Shown here: piece by piece, positions 1-9,176 of the stretch
Position numbering within the stretch: the stretch's first letter is position 1
Layout: each line of letters starts with the position of its first letter
From: Gaoshiqia sp050178015
Lineage (GTDB): Bacteria > Bacteroidota > Bacteroidia > Bacteroidales > Prolixibacteraceae
Length of the DNA stretch: 64,000 nucleotides
NCBI GenBank assembly: GCA_050178015.1
Contig: JBFXGM010000022.1
Span: 26,395-90,394 of the forward strand
Reading direction: 5' to 3'
Made by a program: the position numbers and the translations under genes
Notes under the pieces: generated by a model
The model's input: the letters and a program-made list of their open reading frames with translations, nothing else
Database searches by the model: none
What the model was told of the DNA's origin: nothing

Positions 1-1
1 A

Positions 2-79
2 GTGACTGTTTTTGTTGTGCCCAAAGGCAAAGACCAAGAGATAGAAAAAAAGCGAGTGCGAATAGTTTCATCGGATTAG
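2..79 (+). CDS. C-terminal tail of an unidentified gene
   Basis: From base 2 a frame stays open for 25 codons and ends at TAG (77-79). The tail reads VTVFVVPKGKDQ then a Lys/Arg/Val-rich stretch ending SSD, which resembles the last strands of a beta-sandwich domain. Only the tail is visible, so no family can be assigned. It would be convergent with the SusD gene that ends at 188. It could also be a chance open frame. Confidence 0.3.
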   Translation: MTVFVVPKGKDQEIEKKRVRIVSSD

Positions 80-100
80 TAAAAATAGTTTAGAAAACTG

Positions 101-174
101 GGCTGTCTGAGAACCCTGAAGTTACCATCATTCAACTTTAATTGAAAAATTGTTTTCAAGATAATCAGACAGCC
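101..174. repeat. 10-bp inverted repeat, possible convergent terminator
   Basis: GGCTGTCTGA at 101-110 is matched exactly in inverse by TCAGACAGCC at 165-174, with a 54-bp AT-rich loop that contains a smaller hairpin (TTGAAAAA/TTTTCAA type). It lies just past the stop of the minus-strand SusD gene. It may act as a long-loop terminator or be a short palindromic relic of an insertion sequence. No transposase is present. Confidence 0.4.
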
Positions 175-187
175 TTAACAATTCCGG

Positions 188-1816
188 CTAATTGTATCCC
201 GGATTCTGCGTGAGTGATTCCAGGCTTCTATCTATTTCAGCCCGTGGAATCGGCAATAGATAGAGCCGATCATTCCAGCTACGGGTAATCAGGTTTTTTG
301 TACTGTAGGTTTTTGTGCCGTCAGCTGCTTTCACGATGGAAACTCCCAAAATGTCTTTGGTTTCGGTTTCCTGGGCAACCTTCCAACGGCGGACATCGAA
401 ATAGCGGTGTCCTTCAAACACCAGCTCAATACGGCGTTCGTGCTGGATACGTTTCTTCAGGGCTTCGCCGCTTTCGGTCACTTCCGGCATATTTACGCTG
501 GCCCTGCTCCTGATTTCATTGAGCATATCTCTGGCCACATCATCGTAGCCAAGCATAAATTGAGCTTCGGCGTAATTCAATAAAATTTCAGCATAACGGA
601 ACATGATCCAAGGAGATGTGGGATAAATGGTACCTCCGATCGGTGGAATATTTTCTGGCACAAATTTTTTGAGATAGTAGCCAGACATGGAACCGTTCCA
701 TGCCTCAATCGGGCCTTCGCGCGAATCAAGGCCTCCGACGAAAGTTTCGGTCTCCCGCCCCATCCACAGCGCACCGTCGTGCAAGATGGAGGCATAAAAG
801 CGGGGATCACGGTTGGCATATGGTTGGGTTGGATCATAACCGGAAGCCGGGTTTACCGATCCGTCTGCCCAAAAGGGTAGCTCTCCGTTTATCATTTCGT
901 AATCATTCACTAGATTTTGGGTTGGTGAATCCGACCCCCAACCGTTGTTTCCGTTGCGTCCGACCTGCCGGCTCAGGTCGAGTTGGCTGGCTTGGGTGTG
1001 ATATTTGGCAAAAATGACTTCCGGGTTGGACGCCAGAAATACCTGTTGATAATCATCTTGCAAACTATAGCGGGTATCAATTAGGGCTTCAGCTGCATCT
1101 GAAGCTTTTTGCCACTTGGTCAGATCGTTCGAAGGATTATTCAAGGGACTGGCGGCATACAACAGAACCCGCGATTTGAGCGCCCGAGCGGCATCAGCCG
1201 AAGCTTTGCCCAGGTTGGCCCCGGTTTGCTGATCAGGTAGCAAGGTGATAGCTTCATCCAATTCCTTGACGATAAAAGTCACACAGTCATCATACGAATC
1301 ACGGGTAACCAAATATTCATCATTTAAGCCATATACCTGATCAATAATCGGCACGCCTCCGTATCTCGAAATCAGTTGGGAATACAGCCAAGCCCGCATA
1401 AATTTCATTTCGCCTTTCATCTGATTTTTTGAATCTTCAGAAATGGGGGACGCATCAATCTTCTCAAAAAAGATGTTTACATCGCGTATCAGCGCGTAAG
1501 CATTTTTCCAATTGTTTAAATAGGAAGAGAGTGTGGTAACATTATCAGCCGTTAAATCGCCCCGGGTGATGAGGTAATAATAAACAGAGCCTTTAATGCT
1601 ATGCAGTTCATCGGTTGCATGCCCGATTTGGGTATTGCGGTACAACCCCTGTTCGTATGCCCGGGTATAACAGGCATTCATATACAGTCGGATCAAGGTT
1701 TCATCGTTCCAAACATCATTCTCGGATATTTTGTCCTGCGGCGAAATCTCAAAAATGTCCTCACATGAGCTTAACGTGATGATTGCTAGCATGATAATCA
1801 ATATCTTATTTTTCAT
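188..1816 (-). CDS. SusD/RagB-family outer-membrane glycan-binding lipoprotein
   Basis: Surface lipoprotein that forms the lid of a SusC channel and binds the glycan for import. The 542-residue protein has a lipoprotein signal peptide with a lipobox ending at Cys18 (ITLSSC). The typical SusD N-terminal TPR-like region follows (NAYALIRDVNIFF, RAWLYSQLISRYGGVPII near 140-160). The C-terminal SusD signature is also present (RYAEILLNYAEA, RRIELVFEGHRYFDVRRWK, and PIPRAEIDRS near the end). Length is normal for the family. It starts 11 bp after the SusC stop, so the two are co-transcribed. The substrate cannot be told from sequence, because no glycoside hydrolase of this locus lies inside the window. 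Confidence 0.93.
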   Translation of the reverse strand: MKNKILIIMLAIITLSSCEDIFEISPQDKISENDVWNDETLIRLYMNACYTRAYEQGLYRNTQIGHATDELHSIKGSVYYYLITRGDLTADNVTTLSSYLNNWKNAYALIRDVNIFFEKIDASPISEDSKNQMKGEMKFMRAWLYSQLISRYGGVPIIDQVYGLNDEYLVTRDSYDDCVTFIVKELDEAITLLPDQQTGANLGKASADAARALKSRVLLYAASPLNNPSNDLTKWQKASDAAEALIDTRYSLQDDYQQVFLASNPEVIFAKYHTQASQLDLSRQVGRNGNNGWGSDSPTQNLVNDYEMINGELPFWADGSVNPASGYDPTQPYANRDPRFYASILHDGALWMGRETETFVGGLDSREGPIEAWNGSMSGYYLKKFVPENIPPIGGTIYPTSPWIMFRYAEILLNYAEAQFMLGYDDVARDMLNEIRSRASVNMPEVTESGEALKKRIQHERRIELVFEGHRYFDVRRWKVAQETETKDILGVSIVKAADGTKTYSTKNLITRSWNDRLYLLPIPRAEIDRSLESLTQNPGYN

Positions 1817-1827
1817 AGTGATGGGGA

Positions 1828-4800
1828 TTAAAAGGTTAGATTAATACCAACGTTAAAGGTCCGTTGTTGCGGATAATACCAGAAATCGGAAGTTTCCGGA
1901 TCAAAGCCAACATCCTTCATGTGATCATAGAGGATAAACAGGTTGTTGCTACTGATATAGGTTCTCAAACCATGCAATCCGATTTTCTGACATAGAGTAG
2001 CTGGAAGGGTATAGCCAATTTCCAAATTTTTAAGTCTCAGGAAGCCGGCATTCATCAACCAGTGTGTACTTTGCAAGGTGTTATTGTTGAAGTTGTCAAT
2101 TGATCCCCTTGGTTGAGAAGCATTGGTATTTTCGGGAGACCAGCGATCATCGGCCCGCCATTGTAAAAAGTTTCCCAGGTTGTAACTCATCACCGAAAAA
2201 TAGGGTTGCGGATTATCCGCACCTTGTTCTTTTACATAGGTTTGCGCATTCTCCTGCCCTTGGAACATGATCGAAAAATCAAAGTCTTTATACTTTAGGC
2301 TTGCATTGAGGCTATATACGATCTCTGGAGTGGGTGTTTCATTGATCCGGATCATATCGCGTGAGTTTAACTCCTGATCTTTGTTGACATCGCGGTAGAT
2401 AATGTCACCTGGCCGTGTACCTGGTAAATGTGGCGTGGCGTCAATTTCGGACTGTGAGCTAAAAATGCCGATGGCATCGTAAAACAATTCTGCTCCAATA
2501 GGCCTTCCGGTAGCCAGCTGATAATCCTCTGCCGCAGGTGCTTCATCTGCAAAGACCACCTTATTCCGGGCATACGATAGATTGCCCGTGATGGAATAAC
2601 TGAGTTTGTTCAAACGGCGGGCATGGGTCACGTGCAGCTCAAACCCCTTGTTTTCTACAATGCCGATATTCTCATCGGGCAATACCAGCCCAGTATAATC
2701 CGGGATAATTGCGGTCCGTTTGGTCAAAATATTGGATCGTTTGGTTTTAAATATATCAAATTCAATTCCTAACGCTCCTTCCCACAGGGTTGCATCCAAT
2801 CCGAAGTTGGTTGATTTGGCTACCTCCCAGGTAATGTTGGGATTTGGGACGCTGCTTTGTACCAGACCAATGACATCACTGTTCCCTAATACATAATTGT
2901 TCCCGTAAGCATAGCTGGTGAGATACTGAAAGGGAGGAACAGCATCATTCCCCATTTCGCCGTATGAGCCACGAAGTTTGAGGTTATCCAAAAAACTGAA
3001 GTTATCCATAAAAGCCTCTTCTGAAATCCGCCAGCCCAGAGACATCCCGGGGAAGAAACCCCATCGTTCATTTTCCGGGAAATTTGGCGAGCCGTCATAT
3101 CTGAAAATTAACTGGGCGAGATATTTTCCGGAATAATCATAAGTTGCGCGGCCAAAATAATTTTGTCTGGACGTTTTTGATGAAGAGCCGTCATTGCCTT
3201 GTTTGCTTTTATCGCTGCTACCGGCAAATAGTTCCGGCAGAACAGTTGAAGGGTAATCGGTGCGGTAAGCTGAAAGGAAATTGTCATCGTACTCCATCTG
3301 TTCATAACCAACCATCAGGTCGATACTATGTGCATCTATTTTTTTGCTATAGTTTACCAGCGTGTTCAAAGTCAGCGTAGTGCTTTGTTCAAAGCGTTCT
3401 TGCAGTTGGGCCAAGTTGGGGCCATCCCCCGAACGCCCTTCACTATAGGAATTTGTGTCTTCGTTGTAATAATACACATAGCTGGGTAGGTTAAAATACT
3501 TGACAAAGTTATAGCCGGCATCATAATTAGCGCTTCCAGTAACTGATAAACCTTTAACCCAAGGAAGATCAAACTTAAAATGCAATTTCGACTCAATAGC
3601 CTTGTACGTGTCGTCCTGATAGCCACCATCATCGCTAACCCAGTTAATCAAACTTTCACTGCTGCGGTTCGGCCTTTTATAGTTCGTTCCAGGCCAAAAA
3701 AGCGTCCAATTGGGCTGATACAAATAAATATGGCTGTAAATGCCTCGGGTATCAGGGTTTCCCGGGTAATGTTTATCATCCAATCGACCGGCAATATCCA
3801 GGCCTACCTGAAAATAATCTGATGCTTTTACTGTCAGATTAGAACGAAAATTATACCGGTCCACTTTGGTTGAGCCATGATTAAAGTGCCCTTCCTGCCC
3901 CAGTTTACCCACCGAGATATAATAATCCAGCTTTTCTGTACCACCGGAAACCGCCAGGTTAGCCTGATACTGTGGTGTTAAAGTCCGGGTCATCACATCA
4001 TACCAGTCGGTAGTGGTATAGCCCACTTCTTTGCCGACTTTAAACTTTTCCAGTTCAGCATCGGAATATCTGGGAGAGCGTCCTTCACCAATTTCAATTT
4101 CATTATACACCTTTGCAAACGTATAGGCATCAGCCATTTGAGGATTTCGAGTGGGTTGTGCAAAGCCTTGATTGAATGAAAAATTAAACACGGGAGCACC
4201 TTTCTGGCCTCTTTTTGTGGTAACCAGAATTACTCCATTGGCGGCCCGGGCCCCATAAATGGCTGCGGAAGCGTCTTTCAATACCGATATACTTTCAATG
4301 TCATTGGGATTGATGCGTCCAAAATCAGGCCGTTCAACGCCATCAATCAAAATCAACGGATCAGTTGTGCCGGTAGTACTTCTCCCACGAATAAAGATTT
4401 CCGGGTTATCTTTCCCTGGTTCTCCCGAACGGTTGTTGATGATCACCCCAGGCAGATGACCAGCAATTGAGTTTAAAACGTTTGGTGTTTGGCTTTTGAC
4501 CAGTTCATCTCCTTTTGTGGAGGCAACCGATCCTGTAATTGTTACTTTGGTCTGGGTACCATACCCAATCGCTACCACTTCTTCCAGACCAATGGTTTCT
4601 TCCGTCAGGGTGACACTAATTTCCCGTTTTCCGGCCACCGGGATCTCTTGCGCCTTCATCCCCACAAATGAAATCAGCAACACCGCATCTGCCGGAACAT
4701 TGCTCAGGTTGTAGTTCCCGTCAACATCGGTAATGGTGCCATTGTTGGTTCCTTTCACCACTACGGTTACCCCCGGGAGGGGTTGCCCGGAAGAGTCGGT

Positions 4801-5205
4801 CACTTTACCACTCACGTTGGCAGGTTGCTGCGATTGATTCATTTTTACTCCGGCACGAAGGATGACTTGCCGGCCAATAATCTCATAATTAACGTTTTTA
4901 TCCCGAAAAATTTCATCCATAACGGTTTGGATCGGCGCATTGCTTACGTCGATCGAAACGTTCGAGTTGACATCAACCTCTTCGTTATAAAAGAAGCGGA
5001 ATTCGCTTTTGTCTTCAATTTCACGAAGCACGGTAACGATCTTTTCATTTTGGTACTCCAGGCTGAGCTTGGTGTTCTGGGAGTACAAGTCGGCAGCTAA
5101 ACTGCTGAAAACCGTAAGCATGATTAGTAACAGGGTCAGTTTCATACGTCTTAGGTTTTGATAAAGAAATGGCCTGATGCCATTACTACATCGTTTTTTT
5201 TCCAT
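1828..5205 (-). CDS. SusC/RagA-family TonB-linked outer-membrane protein with STN domain
   Basis: Outer-membrane TonB-dependent transporter for oligosaccharides, 1125 residues. In order: a long basic n-region and signal peptide (to about residue 43, DLYSQ); an STN (secretin/TonB short N-terminal) domain at about 50-115; a carboxypeptidase-like CNA-B domain at about 130-205 (GKVTDSSGQPLPGVTVVVKG); the plug (GYGTQTK, LILIDGVE, VLKDASAAIYGARAANGVI); and a 22-strand-type barrel ending in phenylalanine (NVGINLTF). The STN domain is what signal-transducing receptors use to contact FecR. This matches the fecR and sigma genes directly upstream and implies substrate-induced autoregulation. SusD follows after 11 bp. 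Confidence 0.95.
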   Translation of the reverse strand: MEKKRCSNGIRPFLYQNLRRMKLTLLLIMLTVFSSLAADLYSQNTKLSLEYQNEKIVTVLREIEDKSEFRFFYNEEVDVNSNVSIDVSNAPIQTVMDEIFRDKNVNYEIIGRQVILRAGVKMNQSQQPANVSGKVTDSSGQPLPGVTVVVKGTNNGTITDVDGNYNLSNVPADAVLLISFVGMKAQEIPVAGKREISVTLTEETIGLEEVVAIGYGTQTKVTITGSVASTKGDELVKSQTPNVLNSIAGHLPGVIINNRSGEPGKDNPEIFIRGRSTTGTTDPLILIDGVERPDFGRINPNDIESISVLKDASAAIYGARAANGVILVTTKRGQKGAPVFNFSFNQGFAQPTRNPQMADAYTFAKVYNEIEIGEGRSPRYSDAELEKFKVGKEVGYTTTDWYDVMTRTLTPQYQANLAVSGGTEKLDYYISVGKLGQEGHFNHGSTKVDRYNFRSNLTVKASDYFQVGLDIAGRLDDKHYPGNPDTRGIYSHIYLYQPNWTLFWPGTNYKRPNRSSESLINWVSDDGGYQDDTYKAIESKLHFKFDLPWVKGLSVTGSANYDAGYNFVKYFNLPSYVYYYNEDTNSYSEGRSGDGPNLAQLQERFEQSTTLTLNTLVNYSKKIDAHSIDLMVGYEQMEYDDNFLSAYRTDYPSTVLPELFAGSSDKSKQGNDGSSSKTSRQNYFGRATYDYSGKYLAQLIFRYDGSPNFPENERWGFFPGMSLGWRISEEAFMDNFSFLDNLKLRGSYGEMGNDAVPPFQYLTSYAYGNNYVLGNSDVIGLVQSSVPNPNITWEVAKSTNFGLDATLWEGALGIEFDIFKTKRSNILTKRTAIIPDYTGLVLPDENIGIVENKGFELHVTHARRLNKLSYSITGNLSYARNKVVFADEAPAAEDYQLATGRPIGAELFYDAIGIFSSQSEIDATPHLPGTRPGDIIYRDVNKDQELNSRDMIRINETPTPEIVYSLNASLKYKDFDFSIMFQGQENAQTYVKEQGADNPQPYFSVMSYNLGNFLQWRADDRWSPENTNASQPRGSIDNFNNNTLQSTHWLMNAGFLRLKNLEIGYTLPATLCQKIGLHGLRTYISSNNLFILYDHMKDVGFDPETSDFWYYPQQRTFNVGINLTF

Positions 5206-5252
5206 AATTTTACAATTTGAAGTGAGTAATTTGATTTGAATCAGGTTATTCG

Positions 5253-5286
5253 AAAAAAGGCAGGATCTCGCACATCCTGTCTTTTT
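5253..5286 (-). terminator. Terminator-like hairpin between fecR and susC
   Basis: Read on the minus strand, GACAGGAT and ATCCTGCC form a stem with a 7-nt loop, followed by a run of six T. It lies after the fecR stop and before susC. It may end or attenuate the sigma/fecR transcript, leaving susCD to its own sigma-dependent promoter. Confidence 0.65.
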
Positions 5287-5298
5287 GTTTCTTGCTGA

Positions 5299-6276
5299 TT
5301 AGTTGGTGCTTATTTTTAATGTTCCTTGTTTTTGATCATAGGCATAAGTTATAGGTTTGGTCATTTGAATGTAGGCCATGACTTCGGTGACTGTTTCGTT
5401 ATAAATTGTCCCGGTAAACCGGATCGGGGCCAGCTGCTCATCCAGCGAAATCTGTATGCCGAAGTGGCGTTCCAATCTTTTCGTCACTTCGCTTAAAGGT
5501 TCGTTCTCAAACGAAATAAAGCCGTTCTTCCAGCTGATGGCCTTTTCGGTGTCCACCGCCTCAACGATCAGTTCCTGCCTGGCTGTGAGGCTAAGTTGCT
5601 GGCCGGGCACCAGAAGCTGCTCCTTGTCTTCGGTTTGAAATTGTATTTTTCCTTCTACCAGGGTGGCCTGAAAATCCAGGTTGTCATAGGCTCTCACGTT
5701 AAACGAAGTGCCCAGCACGCGGATGTCGCCGTAATCAGATGAAACAATGAAAGGCGCCTTTCCTTTCACCACTTCAAAAAAGGCCTCACCTGCAAGGCTG
5801 ACTTCCCGGAAGTTTCCGGCAAATTGTTGCGGAAAACGGAAGGTGGTGCCTGAGTTGAGCCACACCCGCGAGCCATCCGGAAGGGTCAGTTCGGCCTTTT
5901 CGCCGTTAGGCACCCGGATTTCGGCAGTCATCGATTCGGAAATGGGAACACTACCCGGCCCGCTCGTGATCAGTTGCCCGAGATAGATGCCCAGTGCAAA
6001 AATGACCAACAGGATGGCTGCATACCGCATCACGGTTGAAATCTTCAGCATCCGGCTCTTTGTGGCGGGCTGCTTCTTGCGGAACTTGTGATAGGAGGCT
6101 TCGATTTGTTGTTTGCCCATCTTCGTCTGGGAGGCCGACAAGGCCCAGGCATTTTTCAAGTCTTCATATTGCTTGCGTAAAGCCGGATCCTGGCCAATTT
6201 CTTTCAACACCTGTTCCTGCTGTGCGGCATCCAGGTTCCCGGAGATGAGTTCAATGAGTTGTTTTTCCTTTTCCAT
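5299..6276 (-). CDS. FecR-family anti-sigma factor
   Basis: Inner-membrane anti-sigma factor of 325 residues. The cytoplasmic N-terminal helical part (1-80) binds the sigma factor. One membrane segment lies at about 87-107 (YAAILLVIFALGIYLGQLI). A periplasmic FecR domain covers about 115-220 (VPNGEKAELTLPDGSRVWLNSGTT-type start, GEAFFEV, VLGTSFNVRAY, LVEGKIQF). A C-terminal DUF4974/STN-like domain spans about 255-325. It lies 82 bp downstream of its ECF sigma gene and upstream of a SusC with an STN domain. This is the standard FecI-FecR-FecA-type arrangement used in Bacteroidota for glycan loci. Confidence 0.93.
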   Translation of the reverse strand: MEKEKQLIELISGNLDAAQQEQVLKEIGQDPALRKQYEDLKNAWALSASQTKMGKQQIEASYHKFRKKQPATKSRMLKISTVMRYAAILLVIFALGIYLGQLITSGPGSVPISESMTAEIRVPNGEKAELTLPDGSRVWLNSGTTFRFPQQFAGNFREVSLAGEAFFEVVKGKAPFIVSSDYGDIRVLGTSFNVRAYDNLDFQATLVEGKIQFQTEDKEQLLVPGQQLSLTARQELIVEAVDTEKAISWKNGFISFENEPLSEVTKRLERHFGIQISLDEQLAPIRFTGTIYNETVTEVMAYIQMTKPITYAYDQKQGTLKISTN

Positions 6277-6358
6277 AATTTGGTACTTCGGTTATATAAT
6301 CCACCGAAAACGAAATACCCTTGCCCGGGTGGCAATTTTTTTTGAAAAAAAATGAAAA

Positions 6359-6949
6359 TCAGCGAACCAGCAGGAAGCCCAGCAGCGGCAAATAATCTTT
6401 CAGGTTTATTTTAAATAGCTTGATGGCCTTGGTGATATGGCCTTCCACCGTTTTAACCGAAAGACCCAGCTCATCGGCAATCTCGCGGTTTTTCTTGTGG
6501 GCGAAGCGACTTAGCTCGAACACCTGCCGGCATTGCGGCGGCAGCTGTTCCAAGGTGGCCTGTACCAGTTGCTCAATCTCGGAAAAATCGCCTTCGGTGG
6601 TTTCCAACCGCATCAAGGCACCGGCATTCAGCTCCAGCTCCAGCGGATGAAGGCTGGGCGACTGCAATAGCCGTTGCCGGTAGTGTTCGTTGCGCAGTTT
6701 TTTCAGGCTGTTATTTTTGGCCAGAGTATACAGGTAGGCATTCAGGTTGCTGTCGGCCTGCAAATCGGACCTCTTCTGCCACAGGGTCAGAAAGGTGTCG
6801 TGCACCACATCTTCGGCTACCTCGTGGTGCGGAAGATATTCAAGCACAAAATAATACAGTCGGGGGTAAAAATGCTGATAAACAACCTTGAAGGAAGTTT
6901 CATCTCCCGTCAGCAGCAAGTGGAAAAGGTGTTTATCATTTTTTGTCAT
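6359..6949 (-). CDS. ECF RNA polymerase sigma-70 factor
   Basis: Extracytoplasmic-function sigma factor of 196 residues that directs RNA polymerase to the susCD promoter of this locus. Region 2 lies at about 20-90 (FYPRLYYFVLEYL, AEDVVHDTFLTLWQKR). Region 4, with a helix-turn-helix, lies at about 125-185 (LEQLPPQCRQVFELSRF, NREIADELGLSVKTVEGHI). It matches the Bacteroides-expansion ECF family. It is first in a minus-strand module sigma-fecR-susC-susD and should be held by the FecR protein until substrate binds the SusC. Confidence 0.93.
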   Translation of the reverse strand: MTKNDKHLFHLLLTGDETSFKVVYQHFYPRLYYFVLEYLPHHEVAEDVVHDTFLTLWQKRSDLQADSNLNAYLYTLAKNNSLKKLRNEHYRQRLLQSPSLHPLELELNAGALMRLETTEGDFSEIEQLVQATLEQLPPQCRQVFELSRFAHKKNREIADELGLSVKTVEGHITKAIKLFKINLKDYLPLLGFLLVR

Positions 6950-7160
6950 CAGGGTTTAGTAAGGTTGACAAACAAAAATAGCAAAAAATATGGGTAGTGC
7001 CACCCGGGCTTCCCAAACAGGGAAATCGCTTTTAACCGTTATAAGATGTTCCACCCGCTTACGACTGACCGGAATCAACCACTTCTCGAAAAGAAGGGTA
7101 CAGAAGTCCGGTTTAAAAAAAACGTGCAGCCAATCGTTCAAATAAAAATCGTGAGACCTT

Positions 7161-7312
7161 ATTTTATTTTCTTCAACCTACTATATAACAAAATCGCAAC
7201 ATGCAGCAAGTCAGAAGCTTTTAATAGTCTATTTTGCACCGATTTATAGTAGAATGAGATTCAAGTTATCTATTTCGAAGTTCGGTTTCAAAACCGTGTG
7301 GACTTAGTAGCC
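7161..7312. repeat. 152-bp direct repeat, copy 1
   Basis: Begins ATTTTATTTTCTTCAA and ends GTGTGGACTTAGTAGCC. A second copy of equal length lies at 7922-8073 in the same orientation. The last ~50 bp are identical and contain the small palindrome CGGTTTCAAAACCG, while the first part has scattered substitutions. No open reading frame is conserved. Confidence 0.85.
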
Positions 7313-7395
7313 TTGTGTACAAATGGGCATCATTTAAAACCTTATTCGTGTAAACCCACTTTAAATAAGTGCCGAACGTTGGAGTGAAAAGAGCG

Positions 7396-7652
7396 GCCTA
7401 TTTTTATCGAGACCGGAATCAAACTGAAAGCTTAGTGCAAACGAGAAGTTCCGAGGAACGAGGAAATCACTCGTTGAACTTAGCCTTCAGGCAGATGGAG
7501 GAATGAAGATAAAAATGAGCCTTGACCTTTTTTGATTCCTTTTTGGTGTCCCCGTCAGCAGCCGGGCAAGAAGACAAAAAAGGGATTGGGGTTTGGGGCA
7601 AAGCCCCATCGTATGTTTCTGGCGGAAATATTTCCTATTATTGATTAGCGAT
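7396..7652. repeat. 257-bp inverted repeat, left copy
   Basis: Matches the reverse complement of 27359-27616 along its whole length with scattered mismatches. Landmarks shared by both copies are GCAAACGAGAAGTTCCGAG, CCCCGTCAGCAGCCGGGCA and GTTTCTGGCGGAAATATTTCC. It contains the hairpin GGGGCAAAGCCCC. It does not encode a recognisable protein and the origin is unknown. It may be a non-autonomous element. Confidence 0.88.
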
Positions 7653-7675
7653 TTTCGATTCGTTCAACCCGCATT

Positions 7676-7727
7676 GGGGTTGTGGAAAGCGCTTTTACTT
7701 TCCGCAATCCCCCAATCGAATTGGGGG
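7676..7727. repeat. Two adjacent palindromes
   Basis: An imperfect stem (GGGGTTGTGGAAAG at 7676-7689 against CTTTCCGCAATCCCC at 7698-7712) is followed by a perfect stem CCCCCAAT-CGA-ATTGGGGG (7709-7727). They could form hairpins in DNA or RNA. No role can be assigned. Confidence 0.6.
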
Positions 7728-7840
7728 TGATGCATGGTTCGATCCCTTCGGGATCAGGGGCTTCAGAGGGAGTTTTCAGTTGCCAGTTACCAGTTTAAAA
7801 TCGTACAGATCATATCGTATCCGCGTCCCATTTCTTTCCT

Positions 7841-7883
7841 CATTGCAGATTGCTTCATTCCGCTGCGCTTCATTCGCAATGAC
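7841..7883. repeat. CATTGCGA...GAAGCAATCTGCAATG palindromic repeat
   Basis: On the minus strand it reads GTCATTGCGAATGAAGCGCA and ends GAAGCAATCTGCAATG. This is the form of a dispersed palindromic repeat common in many bacterial genomes, and its translation gives the well-known spurious string VIANEAQRNEAICNEE. It marks this as non-coding repeat DNA. Confidence 0.6.
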
Positions 7884-7921
7884 GCTGGTTACATGCGGCC
7901 CATTCATCATTCGAAAAACGT

Positions 7922-8073
7922 ATTTTATTTTCTTCAATACACTAACTAACAAAATCGCAACATGCAGCAAATCAGATGCCTTTAGTAGTCTATTTTACAT
8001 CGAATTATAGTAGAGTGAGATTCAAGTTATCTATTTCGAAGTTCGGTTTCAAAACCGTGTGGACTTAGTAGCC
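7922..8073. repeat. 152-bp direct repeat, copy 2
   Basis: Same orientation and length as 7161-7312. The two copies enclose ~610 bp that include the left copy of the long-range inverted repeat and the palindromic elements. Confidence 0.85.
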
Positions 8074-8095
8074 AGGATATAACAAAAAATCTCAA

Positions 8096-8149
8096 CCTTA
8101 TTTAGCTTATTCAGAACGTGACCAGAATATACGAATAAGGTAAATAAGG
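8096..8149. repeat. 17-bp imperfect inverted repeat
   Basis: CCTTATTTAGCTTATTC (8096-8112) pairs with GAATAAGGTAAATAAGG (8133-8149) at 16 of 17 positions across a 20-bp loop. It starts 22 bp after the second direct repeat. There is no T-run, so it is not an obvious terminator. Confidence 0.6.
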
Positions 8150-8427
8150 CTGGACGGAATGGGGGCAAACAAGCTACTAGGCTGGATCAGGAAAATAAGG
8201 TTTCAGCAGATCAGTACCATGACTTTGATCCGTCGGCTGATGAGCCATGTGATGTCAAATCCAGCATATTTTTCTAAAAGCGATTTCTCTGTGCTTTCGC
8301 ACTTGACATTGTCCGGATAAAGGTCTAAATTTATACTAGTTTTCTGCTAGCTTCCTGTTAGGTTTCTGTTACCTAATTAAGAAAAAATAAAGAGAAAATT
8401 AAAATAAACTAAGTAGTAATTTCGAAT

Positions 8428-9060
8428 ATGGCCCGAACCAAATCCTTTCCTGGACTTATCCTGAGTGGAAAAATAGGCAACCTGGTATTTGTACAACATG
8501 GCGACGAAGTGATTGTGCGCACCTTGCCCGAACGCCGGAAACCCGACAGCTGGAGTGAAAAGCAACTGCAACAGCGCAAGCGGTTTCAGGCAGCCCGGTT
8601 GTTTTATAATTCCGTCCGCGAAAACGTGGTGAACCCCATCTGGAAATTATCCGCCACGAAAAAGCTGACGGCCTACAACCTGTTTTTAAAAGCTAACCTG
8701 GGGGCTTTCGATAAAAATGGTGAGCTGGCCGATTATTCGCGCCTGCATTTTTCGACTGGCCCCTTGCCGCTGCCTCAGCAACTGACGGCTGCACGAAGCA
8801 CCGAGAACCCCGGACAGGTAATTGTTCGCTGGAACCCGGAAGCCCAATCCAAGGCCGAGTTAGCCAATGATGAACTGCTTTGTGTGTGGGCGCGGGAGGG
8901 GCAGCGCCTTGGGCCTATAGCGACCGGCAGCGTCCGGGGCGAGGGGCAAGGTATCCTCGAACATCCGTCTGTAGAGGCCGGGGAGAGCTGGAACCTGTAT
9001 CTTTTCTTCCGGAATAAAAACCACACCAGCTATTCGGACGATAAGCACATTCAACTGTAA
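8428..9060 (+). CDS. DUF6266-like protein of unknown function
   Basis: 210-residue protein without signal peptide or membrane segment. The N-terminal pattern (MARTKSFPGLILSGKIGNLVFVQHGDEVIVRTLPE, then an S-EKQLQQRKRF helix, then KLTAYNLFLKANLGAF) follows the DUF6266 family of Bacteroidota. In that family a short Gly/Lys-rich start and an RSLP/RTLP motif precede Q-rich helices. The second half looks like an all-beta domain (residues ~115-210). Function is unknown. It lies alone between the repeat region and the iron locus, with a weak TAATTTCG just upstream of the ATG. The family assignment is by remembered pattern only. Confidence 0.7.
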   Translation: MARTKSFPGLILSGKIGNLVFVQHGDEVIVRTLPERRKPDSWSEKQLQQRKRFQAARLFYNSVRENVVNPIWKLSATKKLTAYNLFLKANLGAFDKNGELADYSRLHFSTGPLPLPQQLTAARSTENPGQVIVRWNPEAQSKAELANDELLCVWAREGQRLGPIATGSVRGEGQGILEHPSVEAGESWNLYLFFRNKNHTSYSDDKHIQL

Positions 9061-9100
9061 CAACCCTTTCCCAAAGTCTTTAAAATCCCAACAAATGGGG

Positions 9101-9132
9101 ATTGCCAACCCCGCCCGCCCGCTCTACTTTTG
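9101..9132 (+). promoter_or_regulatory. Promoter of the TonB receptor operon
   Basis: ATTG at 9101-9104 and TACTTTTG at 9125-9132 fit the Bacteroidota -33 (TTTG/TTG) and -7 (TAnnTTTG) elements with a 20-bp spacer. Transcription would begin near 9137. This excludes an upstream start at 9102 and supports ATG 9177 or 9192 for the receptor. Confidence 0.6.
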
Positions 9133-9176
9133 CCCACATCGAACCGGAGGAATGTAGCGGTCCGGGAAATCGATGC

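Larger units (their letters stand above)
6950..8427. other. Gene-free, repeat-rich intergenic region
   Basis: About 1.5 kb between two divergent gene sets with no convincing coding sequence. It holds a 152-bp direct repeat, one half of a long-range inverted repeat, a CATTGCGA-type palindromic repeat and several hairpins, each listed separately. Short open frames here lie entirely within repeats and show no protein family features. Confidence 0.75.

Noticed and set aside
101..174. The GGCTGTCTGA inverted repeat as an insertion sequence
   Set aside because: It is only 74 bp with no coding content or target duplication. A terminator-like role is equally likely, so it is listed only as a repeat.
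7734..8010. Short frames in the repeat region
   Set aside because: They run through direct and palindromic repeats. One gives the known spurious VIANEAQRNEA string of a dispersed non-coding repeat.
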